A stretch of DNA of 64,000 bases from Thermopolyspora sp040678635 (GTDB lineage Bacteria > Actinomycetota > Actinomycetes > Streptosporangiales > Streptosporangiaceae), in assembly GCF_040678635.1 (NCBI RefSeq), contig NZ_JBFATZ010000006.1, positions 1-64,000 on the forward strand, given 5' to 3'. A program made the position numbers and the translations under genes. Of the stretch, positions 10,675-18,737 are shown in pieces; positions within the stretch are counted from its first letter, which is position 1; every line of letters starts with the position of its first letter. Below the pieces are notes generated by a model. It did no database searches. It saw only the letters and a program-made list of their open reading frames with translations, and was not told where the DNA came from.

Positions 10675-11169
10675 TCAGGACAGCACCTTGTCGAGGAAGG
10701 CCGTCAGCTTCTGCCTGGTGCGGTCGATCTGCTGCTCGACGGTCAGGGTCTCCTCAAGCCGCCCGCCCAGATCCGGGATCTTCTTGCCGCGTACGTACAG
10801 GGAGCAGGCCAGGTCGGTGCACACGTACACGCCGACGGAGTTGCTGTCGCGCCCGGCCTGGCCGGCTCGGCGGGCCGTCATCAGCGACACCCCGCCGGTG
10901 GGATGGGTGGTCAGGCACAGCGAGCACATGGCGCGCTGGGCGAAGTTGCGCCGCTGGGCCGACAGCCGCAGCGCCACGCCCACGACGTCGTCGCCCCGTT
11001 CGGTGACGATGTAGGCGCGGTCGAGGGTGCCGGGGTCGCGCCAGCCCAGGAAGTCCAGATCGTCCCAGGGCCGCTCGTCGAGGTCGCGCGGCAGCGCCAT
11101 GCGCTTGGCCTCGCCCTTGGAACAGTTGACGAAGGACGCGCGAACCTGCTGCTCGGTGACTGGTCTCAT
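10675..11169 (-). CDS. FBP domain-containing zinc-finger protein
   Basis: 164 residues of the actinobacterial FBP (EF-G-binding, C-terminal treble-clef) family. The zinc-binding half shows MCSLCLTTHPTGGVSLM followed by GVYVCTDLACSLYVRGK, giving four cysteines in CxxC-type pairs. Relatives of EF-G-binding FusB/FusC proteins confer fusidic acid tolerance in Firmicutes; that role is not established for this subfamily. Upstream DNA at 11185-11226 is AT-rich with CCTAGG-type repeats and probably carries the promoter. Confidence 0.88.
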   Translation of the reverse strand: MRPVTEQQVRASFVNCSKGEAKRMALPRDLDERPWDDLDFLGWRDPGTLDRAYIVTERGDDVVGVALRLSAQRRNFAQRAMCSLCLTTHPTGGVSLMTARRAGQAGRDSNSVGVYVCTDLACSLYVRGKKIPDLGGRLEETLTVEQQIDRTRQKLTAFLDKVLS

Positions 11170-11316
11170 GCCGCCGAACGCTAGCCCTTCCTAGGAACAT
11201 TAGGCAAACGATTAATTGCCCTAGGCAGCTGCGGCGGCGGCCCGTGCGGGCCCGCCGGAGAGGGCGGCGGGCCAGATCGTGGCGTGCACCCGCCGGCCGG
11301 GGCTCCCGGCCGGCGG

Positions 11317-13164
11317 CTATGCCTGATCGCGCGGGTCATACCGGCAGACGGTGCCGGTGCGGACCGCGCGGTCGAGGTGGGCCCCCAGATCGGGCACGCT
11401 GTCCCCGATCCGCCGGATCGCGTCCCGGATCCGGGCCGTCACCGCCTTGCGGGCGCGTTCGGCGGCGGTGGCGCCCAGTGTTCTCAAGGCCCCGCCCGGC
11501 CGCGTCGCCCGGCGCAGCTCGGCGAGCAGCCGCTCACGCTCGTCGGCGGCCCTCTCCCGGCGGGCCAGATCGTGCCGCCGTTCCGCCTCGGCCAGCTCGT
11601 CGCCGAGCTCGGCGAGGCGGCGGCGGTACGCGGCGAGCGCGGCCCGGTCCAGCACCGGGGCGCCGGAGTCGGCGGGCGGCGCGCCTCCGGCCAGGTCGAG
11701 CGCGGGCAGGCCGACGCCGGGGCTGGCGAGCAGCCTGGCCAGGTCGTGAAGCCCTTTGGCGTCGCGCAGAAAGGCCGTGTGGCCGCGGAAACCGACCCGC
11801 CACAGGTCGCCCACGCGTACCAGCTCGACCTCGTCCGCGGGCGGGCCGGCGGGAGCGGGCGGCGGGCGGTCGCGGTCGAGGGCGGCGAGCGCCGCGGCGG
11901 TCTCCCGCTCCCACAGGCGCGCCCCGAGGCGGCGGTGGACGTCGAGCGCCCGGCCGAGCCAGCGGCGTGCCGTCTCCGGCTCGCCGAGGGCGGCGTGCAG
12001 GTTGCCGACCGTGTGCGCGTGGGCGCCCATGAAGCAGACCAGGGCGCCGTTGACCGCGCAGGTTCCGGCGATCGGCAGCAGGTCCTCCAGCAGGCGTGTG
12101 CACAGCGGAAGGTCGCGCAGCGCGATCGCGGCGACGGCGAGCTCGCCGACGAACACCGACCACAGGTACGACCGGTCCGCGCGCAGGCCGTCGAGGGACA
12201 GCACCACGCCGAGTTCCCGGCGGGCCCCGTCCAGGTCTCCGGCGCGGGCGAGGAACCCGGCGGCGACGGCGTGGGCGTGCGCGGGGACGCCCACCCACCA
12301 CCGTACGGCGTCCGCGGCGGTGCGCCGCAGCTCGTCCGGCTCGCCCCGGGCCCGCGCCACCTCCAGGCGCTGCGACATCCGGACGTTGCCCGCGTCGCCG
12401 TCGCCCACCTGCTCGCCGAGCTCGGCCGCCCGCGCGCTCAGCCGCTCACCGGCGTCGACGTCCCCGTCGAGCAGCGCGAGCGCGGCCAGCCGGGTCTGCA
12501 GCAGGTAGTCGTGGCGGGGCTGGCGCAGCCGCCGGGTGAGGTGCTCGTACTCGGCGGCGGTGGCGCGGAAGGCGGGCGACCCCGCCTCGAGCTGGGCGCT
12601 CGCGGCGAGCAGCAGGCCCTGGGCGCGCCGTTCGGGATCGGCGGCCCGCTCGGCGAGGTCGGCGATCTCGGCGGCGATCGCGGCCCGCCGTTCGGCGGTG
12701 CCGGGCGTCCAGAGCACGTCGTGGTGGGCGAGCAGGCAGGTGGCGAGGGTGGCGGGGTCGTCGAGGGCGCGGGCGATCGTCACCGCCCGTTCGGCGAGTG
12801 GCCGGGCCCGCGGCCGGTCCTTCGGCACCGAGTGCTGCAGTTGCCGGGCCAGGGCGGCGGTCACCTGCGCCTCGGCCGCGGTCGCGGTGCCGGCCAGCGC
12901 CCGCCGCGCCCGGTCCAGGGCCGAGACGAGCTCGGTGCGCGGCATCGCGAACCGGGCGCCGATCCGGTCCAGGCCGAGCGCGACCGCGCCGATCCGGTGC
13001 GGGTCGCCGCCGTCGGCGCGGGTCCAGGCGAGGTCGAGCAGTTGCCTGGCCCGGGTGGCGTCCCCGGCCCGCAGCCACAGGTCGGCCTCGGCGGTGAGCA
13101 CGTCCACCAGGTCGGGGTCGGCCAGCCGGTCGCCGGCGACGCTACTTCCGCCACCGCCGTTCAT
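11317..13164 (-). CDS. C-terminal part of an AfsR/MalT-type regulator (5'-truncated)
   Basis: The 615-residue frame corresponds to the TPR-like helical repeats and conserved tail of large actinobacterial ATPase regulators. The tail is recognisable by LHDLARLLASPG, AYRRRLAELGDELAEAE, AERARKAVTARIRDAIRRIG and AHLDRAVRTGTVCRY. The N-terminal DNA-binding and NTPase domains are absent. The frame's first ATG (13164) lies within the 3' end of the upstream hydrolase remnant, so the true start has been lost by deletion. It is probably a non-functional remnant, although the frame itself is intact. Confidence 0.6.
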   Translation of the reverse strand: MNGGGGSSVAGDRLADPDLVDVLTAEADLWLRAGDATRARQLLDLAWTRADGGDPHRIGAVALGLDRIGARFAMPRTELVSALDRARRALAGTATAAEAQVTAALARQLQHSVPKDRPRARPLAERAVTIARALDDPATLATCLLAHHDVLWTPGTAERRAAIAAEIADLAERAADPERRAQGLLLAASAQLEAGSPAFRATAAEYEHLTRRLRQPRHDYLLQTRLAALALLDGDVDAGERLSARAAELGEQVGDGDAGNVRMSQRLEVARARGEPDELRRTAADAVRWWVGVPAHAHAVAAGFLARAGDLDGARRELGVVLSLDGLRADRSYLWSVFVGELAVAAIALRDLPLCTRLLEDLLPIAGTCAVNGALVCFMGAHAHTVGNLHAALGEPETARRWLGRALDVHRRLGARLWERETAAALAALDRDRPPPAPAGPPADEVELVRVGDLWRVGFRGHTAFLRDAKGLHDLARLLASPGVGLPALDLAGGAPPADSGAPVLDRAALAAYRRRLAELGDELAEAERRHDLARRERAADERERLLAELRRATRPGGALRTLGATAAERARKAVTARIRDAIRRIGDSVPDLGAHLDRAVRTGTVCRYDPRDQA

Positions 13165-13440
13165 CGGCGTCGTAGACGCTCAGCTCGCCATGCCGGGACG
13201 TGAGGCCGGGAAGGTCCGTCGGCCGGTCGCGTAGCTCGGCGTCGAGGCAGCCGATCGTCACCTCGGTGATGATGCGGTTGCCCTCGGTGCGCCCGAGAGC
13301 GCCGACCGGCGACGGCACCGGTGCCATCCACATGGGGGCGTCGGTGAAGGTGGCGTGGGCGGTGCCGGGGATGGTGAGCAGGTAGCCGGCCGTCGCGCCG
13401 CGTGCGAGCATCCGCTTCACAGCGGGGGGTGTTCGGGATT
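13142..13440 (-). pseudogene. C-terminal remnant of a PAF-acetylhydrolase-like alpha/beta hydrolase
   Basis: The minus-strand frame ending at 13142 reads GYLLTIPGTAHATFTDAPMWMAPVPSPVG and GRTEGNRIITEVTIGCLDAELR, the typical C-terminus with the catalytic histidine. Just upstream, LEDNPEHPPL in another frame indicates a frameshift, and nothing of the nucleophile elbow is present. Its stop overlaps the start of the truncated regulator frame, marking a deletion junction. Confidence 0.6.
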
Positions 13441-13699
13441 GTCCTCCAGCCCGATCCGCTGGGTAAGCGCCGGCGCCGGCTGGTCGTACGGCCCGGGGGC
13501 GGCCTGTCGCCGACGCCCTCACGCAGAAGGCGCCCCTGGACCTCATCGCGCGGACACCGAGGGAAGTGCCGGGGCCTTGCTGAACCGCCAGGCGCGGCCG
13601 GGGCTTCTGCATGGTGATCAGCTCGCCGACCGCGTGAACCCAACCGGACCATCGCGGGCCGCTGCGCGGCGAGCGTGCAGGTGAACGCCCTGCCGCCGA

Positions 13700-14863
13700 T
13701 CAACTCCGCCCGGGATCACCCGCGTCACGATGCTCCGGGCCTGGATCCGCAGGAGGGGACGTGGCGCTCCGGCGCGCCTGCCGCTCGGCGTCGGCGAGGG
13801 CGGCGCGGGACCGGGCGAGCTCGTCGCGCAGACGCTCGGTCTCCGCGCGGGCGATGGTGGCGGCCTGTTCGGCCACGGCGGCGGCGGTCGCGGCCTGCTC
13901 ACGCTGCCGTTCGGCGTCGGCGAGGGCGGCGCGGGACCGGGCGAGCTCGTCGCGCAGACGCTCGGTCTCCGCGCGGGCGGCGGTGGCGGCCTGTTCGGCC
14001 ACGGCGGCGGCGGTCGCGGCCTGCTCACGCTGCCGTTCGGCGTCGGCGAGGGCGGCGCGGAGCCGCTGCAGCTCCTCGGCGTGGGCCGCAGCGGCCCCCC
14101 GGGCCTGGTCGCGTTCCTGTTCGGCGTCGCGCGTGCGATCACGCTGCTCGGTCAGGCTCCGCCGGGCCTCGGCGAGTTCCTCGGCCCGGGTGGTCAGGGT
14201 GCGCTCCAGTTCGGCGACGCGGTCGGAGAGTTCGGCGGCCCGGCGCCGCTCGGCCTCACCCTCCTGTACGGCCAGCCGGCGCTGCGCCTGCGCGGCTTCG
14301 GCCGCCCGCCGGGCCTGTTCCGCGTCGCGTTCGGCGTGATCCCGGGCGGTGGCGTGCTCCCCGGCCTGCTGCCAGGCCTGCCGTGCCCGCTCCTCGGCCC
14401 GATCGCGTTCCTGCTCGGCGCGCAGCCGCTCCTGACGCGCCGCGGTCACCTGCGCGGCGGCGGCGTTGGCGGCGGTCACGGCACGCTGCTCGGCCGCCGC
14501 CGCGGCGGCCCGCGCCTCCTCGGCCGCGTGCTCGGCCGCCTCGACCTGGGCCAGCGCCCCCGTGCTCAGCTCGGCCAGCTGCGCGCGCAGCGCCTCCTGC
14601 GCGGTGAGCCACCGCTCCCCCGCCGCCAGCAGCGGCGCGAGCAGCTCCTGCGCGCGCAGCATCGCGCCGACGACCGGCGCGGCGTGGGCGGTGGTGCGGG
14701 CCCGGTACGCGGCGGCGCGGCAGGCGTCGCTGCAGTAGCGGGCCCGGCTGCTGCGCCCGGGCAGCGTGTTGGCGCAACCCGGCCCCGCACAACGCGGCGG
14801 CTCCTGCCCGTCCGGCTCCCCGCCCGTCTCCCGCGCCCCGGCGTCTCGCTCTTCGGTCGCCAC
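13700..14863 (-). CDS. Zinc-finger coiled-coil protein with internal repeats
   Basis: 387 residues. A cysteine cluster at 25-48 (C25-x4-C30, C44-x3-C48) is followed by basic residues and then about 300 residues of Ala/Glu/Arg/Gln-rich coiled coil. A 42-residue unit (ALADAERQREQAATAAAVAE and onward) occurs twice in tandem plus a partial third. Layout and composition match the partial gene at 1-797. The role is unknown; a DNA-binding or scaffolding function is plausible because the finger is basic. Dyads and a dif-like site lie upstream at 14878-14965. ATG 14863 is chosen because the finger begins soon after. Confidence 0.75.
   Translation of the reverse strand: MATEERDAGARETGGEPDGQEPPRCAGPGCANTLPGRSSRARYCSDACRAAAYRARTTAHAAPVVGAMLRAQELLAPLLAAGERWLTAQEALRAQLAELSTGALAQVEAAEHAAEEARAAAAAAEQRAVTAANAAAAQVTAARQERLRAEQERDRAEERARQAWQQAGEHATARDHAERDAEQARRAAEAAQAQRRLAVQEGEAERRRAAELSDRVAELERTLTTRAEELAEARRSLTEQRDRTRDAEQERDQARGAAAAHAEELQRLRAALADAERQREQAATAAAVAEQAATAARAETERLRDELARSRAALADAERQREQAATAAAVAEQAATIARAETERLRDELARSRAALADAERQARRSATSPPADPGPEHRDAGDPGRS
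13791..14062. repeat. 126-bp tandem repeat inside the coiled-coil gene
   Basis: Units start at 13791, 13917 and 14043 (tcggcgaggg landmark), a period of 126 bases or 42 codons. The third copy is partial. The copies are almost identical, so duplication was recent or is maintained by homogenisation. Confidence 0.9.
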
Positions 14864-15199
14864 AACCCGATCTTAAACGTTCAGTCGTACGAACGCACGC
14901 TTCCGAACGTACGAAAACGATACTGATCGAAAACTTGACCTCCGATAACATCACTTATCAGAGGTCAGCATCCTGGAGTCTCCGCCTGCTCCGGCAGGGC
15001 GCACAAACCCAGATTCCGGCACGATTCGGTCGCCAGGCGGGACCCGCATCCTCCACCAGATCGATGTCGATCCATGCGTCCCACCGCTCAGTCTGCCGCC
15101 TTGGCCGACCAGCCGGAACTCCCTACGGCACCGACACCGGAACATCCACGGCAGGTACCGGCCGGATACACCCGCGGCTGACGGCCGTCCCATTCGGGA
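14864..15199. other. Gene-free stretch upstream of the coiled-coil gene
   Basis: Unusually AT-rich for this genome from 14870 to 14970. It has repeated GAACG/CGTACG elements (TCGTACGA palindrome at 14885-14892, cgaacgtacga near 14903) and the dif-like dyad. The remainder toward 15199 is the decayed 3' side of the trpA remnant. Confidence 0.5.
14938..14965. other. Xer/dif-like dyad (11-bp arms, 6-bp centre)
   Basis: Left arm ACCTCCGATAA (14938-14948), centre CATCAC, right arm TTATCAGAGGT (14955-14965). The arms match at 10 of 11 positions, and the inner ATAA-N6-TTAT is the hallmark of XerC/XerD core sites. A regulator operator for the coiled-coil gene is the alternative. Confidence 0.4.
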
Positions 15200-15557
15200 A
15201 CGGCCCTCCTCGAGGGCCGGCCGTGCAGCACCAGGTTGTAGTAGGTAGGTGCTGGCGACCAGCGGCACGCCCAGGTCCGGCATGCCGGACAGGTCGGCGA
15301 GAATCCGGCGCGTGCTCGCCCCCCCGGGCCAGTGCCGCCTCGTTCGCCCGCTGGATGGTGACGCCGTCCAGCGTGGGGTCGGAGAAGGGCAGGCCGACCT
15401 CGATCGCGTCCGCCCCCGCGTCGGCGAACGCCCGCAGGTAGTCCGTCCAGCCGGGGGTGATCCCCCCGGTGACGTACGGCATGAGCAGACCGAGGCCGCT
15501 GTCGCGGCGGGCGCCGAACCCTCCGCACGGTCCAGCGCCGCACGAAGCGATCTGCAT
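15200..15557 (-). pseudogene. trpA: Frameshifted tryptophan synthase alpha chain remnant
   Basis: The first frame gives LMPYVTGGITPGWTDYLRAF, AGADAIEVGLPFSDPTLDG and VTIQRANEAALARG, the TrpA N-terminal half with its catalytic glutamate region. A shift at a G run near 15325 moves to RRILADLSGMPDLGVPLVAS, and an extra ctac near 15243 moves to YYNLVLHGRPSRR. Similarity then ends. No trpB neighbour is present. Two shifts plus truncation make a functional enzyme unlikely. Confidence 0.65.
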
Positions 15558-15793
15558 GGGATTGTGAATAGATCGGGCGTGATGAGGAGGCAGGCACGAC
15601 TGTCACGATCAAGGCTTCGACACCCTCATGATCGTGAAGGTCGTGCCTGCTACGTATTCCGGTCGGCCGCCTCACAAGATCCGGACATCAGGCCTCAAAC
15701 CGCGACTACGCCGGAGCCTGGGTGGCACCGGTGACCGGTGCCGTCTGGTCGGCGACAGCCTTGCGCACGTGGGTTTCCCGTTCCGGGAGGCGG

Positions 15794-16432
15794 TCAGCGG
15801 ATGCGCCGGGCGTGCAGGACGGTGTCGTGGATGGTTGCCGGCTCCCCGTCGGGTGCGGTCGCGGTACGCGCCCGCGCCGAGCGGGTCAGGACGGCCCATC
15901 GCGATGCCGGCAAATCGGCCGCCAGGTCGTCGGCGGTGTAGAAGAGGTCGGGCTCCGGCGGCCGGGGCACGGCGGTGCCGAGGTCGCTGGGATGGTGCCC
16001 GATGATCAGCAGATGGCCGCCGGGGGCGACCCGGGCGGCCAGCGCGGCGAAGACCCGCCGCCGTACCACGCTCGGGAAATGCAGGAAGGCCGCGGTGACC
16101 AGATCGTAGGCCGCGGCGTCGTCGCCGGGCTCGGCGCTCCAGGAGCGCACGTCGTCCTGCCGCCAGGTGATGCGATCGGCCAGATGCTCGGGCGTGTGCG
16201 CCTCGGCGCGGCGCAGGGCCTGGGCGGAGAAGTCCACCGCGGTCACCTGCCAGCCCTGCGACGCCAGCCACAGGGAGTCGGCGCCTTCCCCGCACCCCGC
16301 TTCCAGGGCGGTGCCCGGGGTGAGGGCGGCGGCTTCTTCGACCAGCGCGGCGTTGGGGTCGCCGCTCCACAAGCGCTGGGTGGAGCCGTAGCGCTCATCC
16401 CAGTACGCCGCGGTGAAGCGGGAATCCGTCAT
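15794..16432 (-). CDS. Class I SAM-dependent methyltransferase
   Basis: 212 residues starting MTDSRFTAAYWDERYGSTQRLWSGDPN, with motif I ALEAGCGEGADSLWLA, then VTAVDFSAQALRRAEAH, YDLVTAAFLHFP and VAPGGHLLIIGHHP. This start and motif set match small methyltransferases related to the tellurite/thiopurine-type group. The substrate is unknown. ATG 16432 follows aaaggagat. A perfect TTTGCCG/CGGCAAA dyad about 100 bases upstream may be its operator. Confidence 0.85.
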   Translation of the reverse strand: MTDSRFTAAYWDERYGSTQRLWSGDPNAALVEEAAALTPGTALEAGCGEGADSLWLASQGWQVTAVDFSAQALRRAEAHTPEHLADRITWRQDDVRSWSAEPGDDAAAYDLVTAAFLHFPSVVRRRVFAALAARVAPGGHLLIIGHHPSDLGTAVPRPPEPDLFYTADDLAADLPASRWAVLTRSARARTATAPDGEPATIHDTVLHARRIR

Positions 16433-16764
16433 CGCATCTCCTTTGGACGTTGCCTGATCGTGCCGGGACGCGCTCTTGGCGGGGCGTCTGCGACCACGCT
16501 GGAGGCGGTACGGTGACACCGCCAAATATCTTTGCCGTTCCGGCAAATCCGGACACGGCCGGAGGCGCGGCCGCGCTGGTGGCGTTCGACCGTGTCCGGG
16601 GCCGGGATGTTCGTCACCGGAGGAACCGGAGCATGCCCCGGCCTTCAGGACCCCGTTGGGGATCTCTTATCCCAGCCATTGTGTTCATTCAGCCCTCACA
16701 TCGACACCGACAGTGAGATTCGGTGCGGGCGGCGAAGGTGGGGGAGGATGTCAAGCGAGCCCTT
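16433..16764. other. Gene-free stretch with a promoter-proximal dyad
   Basis: No gene is supported. TTTGCCG (16531-16537), three-base spacer, CGGCAAA (16541-16547) is a perfect dyad upstream of the leftward methyltransferase. A wider pair, ggacacgg near 16551 and ccgtgtcc near 16590, also occurs. Confidence 0.45.
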
Positions 16765-17328
16765 TCACGCGGCGGGCATGACGACGAACGAGAAATCCGT
16801 GCTCGTGGTACGGCCGAGCGGTATGCCGCATTTGATCCGGCGCCTGACCTCGCCCCTGCCGATCCCGAGCCCTTGGGCGATCAGCTGCTCGGGCCGGACG
16901 GGCACGGGGTCGGCGAAACCGACGTCCACCCGGTACGGCCACGCCGTCTCGACGGCCTGGGACTCCGGCTCCCAGGCGCCGCCCCAGTCCAGGGCGAACC
17001 GGTTGCGCCGCGCCACCGCGGGATCCAGGACCACGCGGGCGACGAGCGCCTCATCGTTGTTCTCGTACGCGCGAAGCCGGGCCGCCCCCAGCGACCGGAC
17101 CGGAACCCGCTCATGGACCGTGATCTTCGAGGTGCGGTCGCAGCGGACGCAACGCACGAGCAGCCACACGTCAAGCAGCCTGCCGTTGGCGTTGACGCGG
17201 AACCTGCCGTCGCCGGCGGTGGCCGCCCCCGCCCGGCAGTCCAGGCAGCGCAGGGCGAGCAGCGGCAGCCGTACCATCCGCACGGTCCAGCGCAGCACGA
17301 ATTGCTCTTTATGGGATTGTGAGGACAT
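16765..17328 (-). CDS. DUF1062 domain-containing protein
   Basis: 187 residues. It has CLDC near 28 and CVRC near 60 (a probable zinc site), the family hallmark FRVNANGRLLDVWLLVRC, then KITVHERVPVRSL and a C-terminal helical part resembling an RNA- or DNA-binding element (GLGIGRGEVRRRIKCGIPLG). The function is unknown. The gene stands alone. The start at 17328 places the protein two turns before the first core strand. Confidence 0.85.
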   Translation of the reverse strand: MSSQSHKEQFVLRWTVRMVRLPLLALRCLDCRAGAATAGDGRFRVNANGRLLDVWLLVRCVRCDRTSKITVHERVPVRSLGAARLRAYENNDEALVARVVLDPAVARRNRFALDWGGAWEPESQAVETAWPYRVDVGFADPVPVRPEQLIAQGLGIGRGEVRRRIKCGIPLGRTTSTDFSFVVMPAA

Positions 17329-17728
17329 GAATCTCTCTGAGACCTGACACAGAACGCTGAGCAGCCAGGACGGCCCGGCGAGTTCAGGGCGGCCCGGCGA
17401 GACCGGCCGACAAAGGCCGGCGACAAAGCGCGCGAAAGAAAATGTCAGGCGGCGAGAGCAGGCGGCGTCACGCGACGGTCCTCACGACGAATTCGATGAT
17501 CCCGGACGCACGCTATTGGCCCGCCGGTCGCGCCCGCAAGCGAAATTCCGCCGCCTCCCGCCGCCCACCGGCGAGGGCCTCCCGGCGCTCCTGCCGGGCA
17601 TCCCCGGGCGTATCGCCCCATCGAAACCGCCGCCGGATGCCGCGGCGGCACCCGCGCCTCGTCACAGAAAGCAGGCGAATAGATCACAAAGATGGTTAAT
17701 CGGGCTTCCACCGACTAGCGTCACCGGC
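17329..17728. other. Gene-free intergenic region between DUF1062 and lgt
   Basis: This lies between divergent genes and so should hold both promoters. No frame or repeat stands out. The 40 bases before lgt are the most AT-rich part. Confidence 0.5.
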
Positions 17729-18655
17729 ATGCCCCTTGCCGCGATTCCCAGCCCTTCCCAAGGAGTCTGGTATCTGGGATTCATCCCGATCCGGGCCTAC
17801 GCGCTGTGTTTCATCGTCGCGATCGGCTTCGGCATCTGGCTCAGCGAGCGCCGCTGGCGCGCCCGCGGCGGCGAGAAGGGCACGATCACCGACATCGCCG
17901 TCCCCGGCGTGATCTTCGGCCTGATCGGCGCCCGCCTCTACCACGTGATCACCGACTGGCGGTTGTACTTCGGCCCACAGGCGATCAAGGAGCCCTACCG
18001 GGCGCTGTTCATCTGGGAGGGCGGGCTCAGCATCTGGGGCGCGGTCGCCCTCGGCGGCGTGGGCGTGTGGCTGGCCTGCCGCCGCCGCGGCCTGTCCCTG
18101 AGCGCCATCGCCGACACGGTCGCGCCCGGCATCGCGTTCGGGCAGGCGATCGCCCGCTGGGGCAACTGGTTCAACCAGGAGCTGTACGGCTCCCCGACCA
18201 CGCTGCCGTGGGGCCTGGAGATCGACCAGGCGCACGGCGGCGAGCCGGGCGTGCTCTACCACCCGACGTTCCTGTACGAGTCGCTGTGGGACGCGGCGCT
18301 CGGCTTCGGCCTGATCCTGGCCGCACGGCTGCCTGCGCTGCGCCACGGACGCCTGTTCGCCGTCTACGTCGCCGGCTACACGCTGGGCCGGTTCTGGATC
18401 GAAGGGCTGCGCATCGACCCGGTGGGCGGAGTCGACCACGCCGCGACATTCCTGGACCTGCGCATCAACCAGTGGACCTCGATCGTGCTGTTCGCCGGCG
18501 CGCTGATCTACCTGTGGGCGACCCGCGGCAAGGACACCGAGGAGATCGTCACACCGCCCCCGCCCCCCGGCACGGCGCAACCCGCCGACGCGAAGGTCCC
18601 GTCCTCGCGCCCGGAGAACGTCGGGCAGGCCCCCGCGCCGGCCGAGGACACCTGA
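17729..18655 (+). CDS. lgt: Prolipoprotein diacylglyceryl transferase
   Basis: 308 residues of a polytopic membrane enzyme that transfers diacylglycerol from phosphatidylglycerol to the lipobox cysteine of prolipoproteins. The Lgt signature ARWGNWFNQELYG lies near residue 141-153. HPTFLYES and GRFWIEGLRID follow, and seven hydrophobic segments are visible. The C-terminal 35 residues are a Pro-rich cytoplasmic tail typical of actinobacterial Lgt. The ATG at 17729 is the only start just before the first membrane segment. It stands alone; lnt, which acts later in the pathway, is at 32087-33655. Confidence 0.96.
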   Translation: MPLAAIPSPSQGVWYLGFIPIRAYALCFIVAIGFGIWLSERRWRARGGEKGTITDIAVPGVIFGLIGARLYHVITDWRLYFGPQAIKEPYRALFIWEGGLSIWGAVALGGVGVWLACRRRGLSLSAIADTVAPGIAFGQAIARWGNWFNQELYGSPTTLPWGLEIDQAHGGEPGVLYHPTFLYESLWDAALGFGLILAARLPALRHGRLFAVYVAGYTLGRFWIEGLRIDPVGGVDHAATFLDLRINQWTSIVLFAGALIYLWATRGKDTEEIVTPPPPPGTAQPADAKVPSSRPENVGQAPAPAEDT

Positions 18656-18737
18656 CACGCCGCCGTACGGCGGTGCCGCCGCCCGGCGATCAGGGGCACC
18701 GAGGTCCCGGGCCGCACGCGGCGCGTACGATGACCGC

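Noticed and set aside
13791..14062. CRISPR-like regularly spaced repeat
   Set aside because: The repeats are contiguous, in frame and 126 bp long inside a coiled-coil gene, with no spacers and no cas genes.
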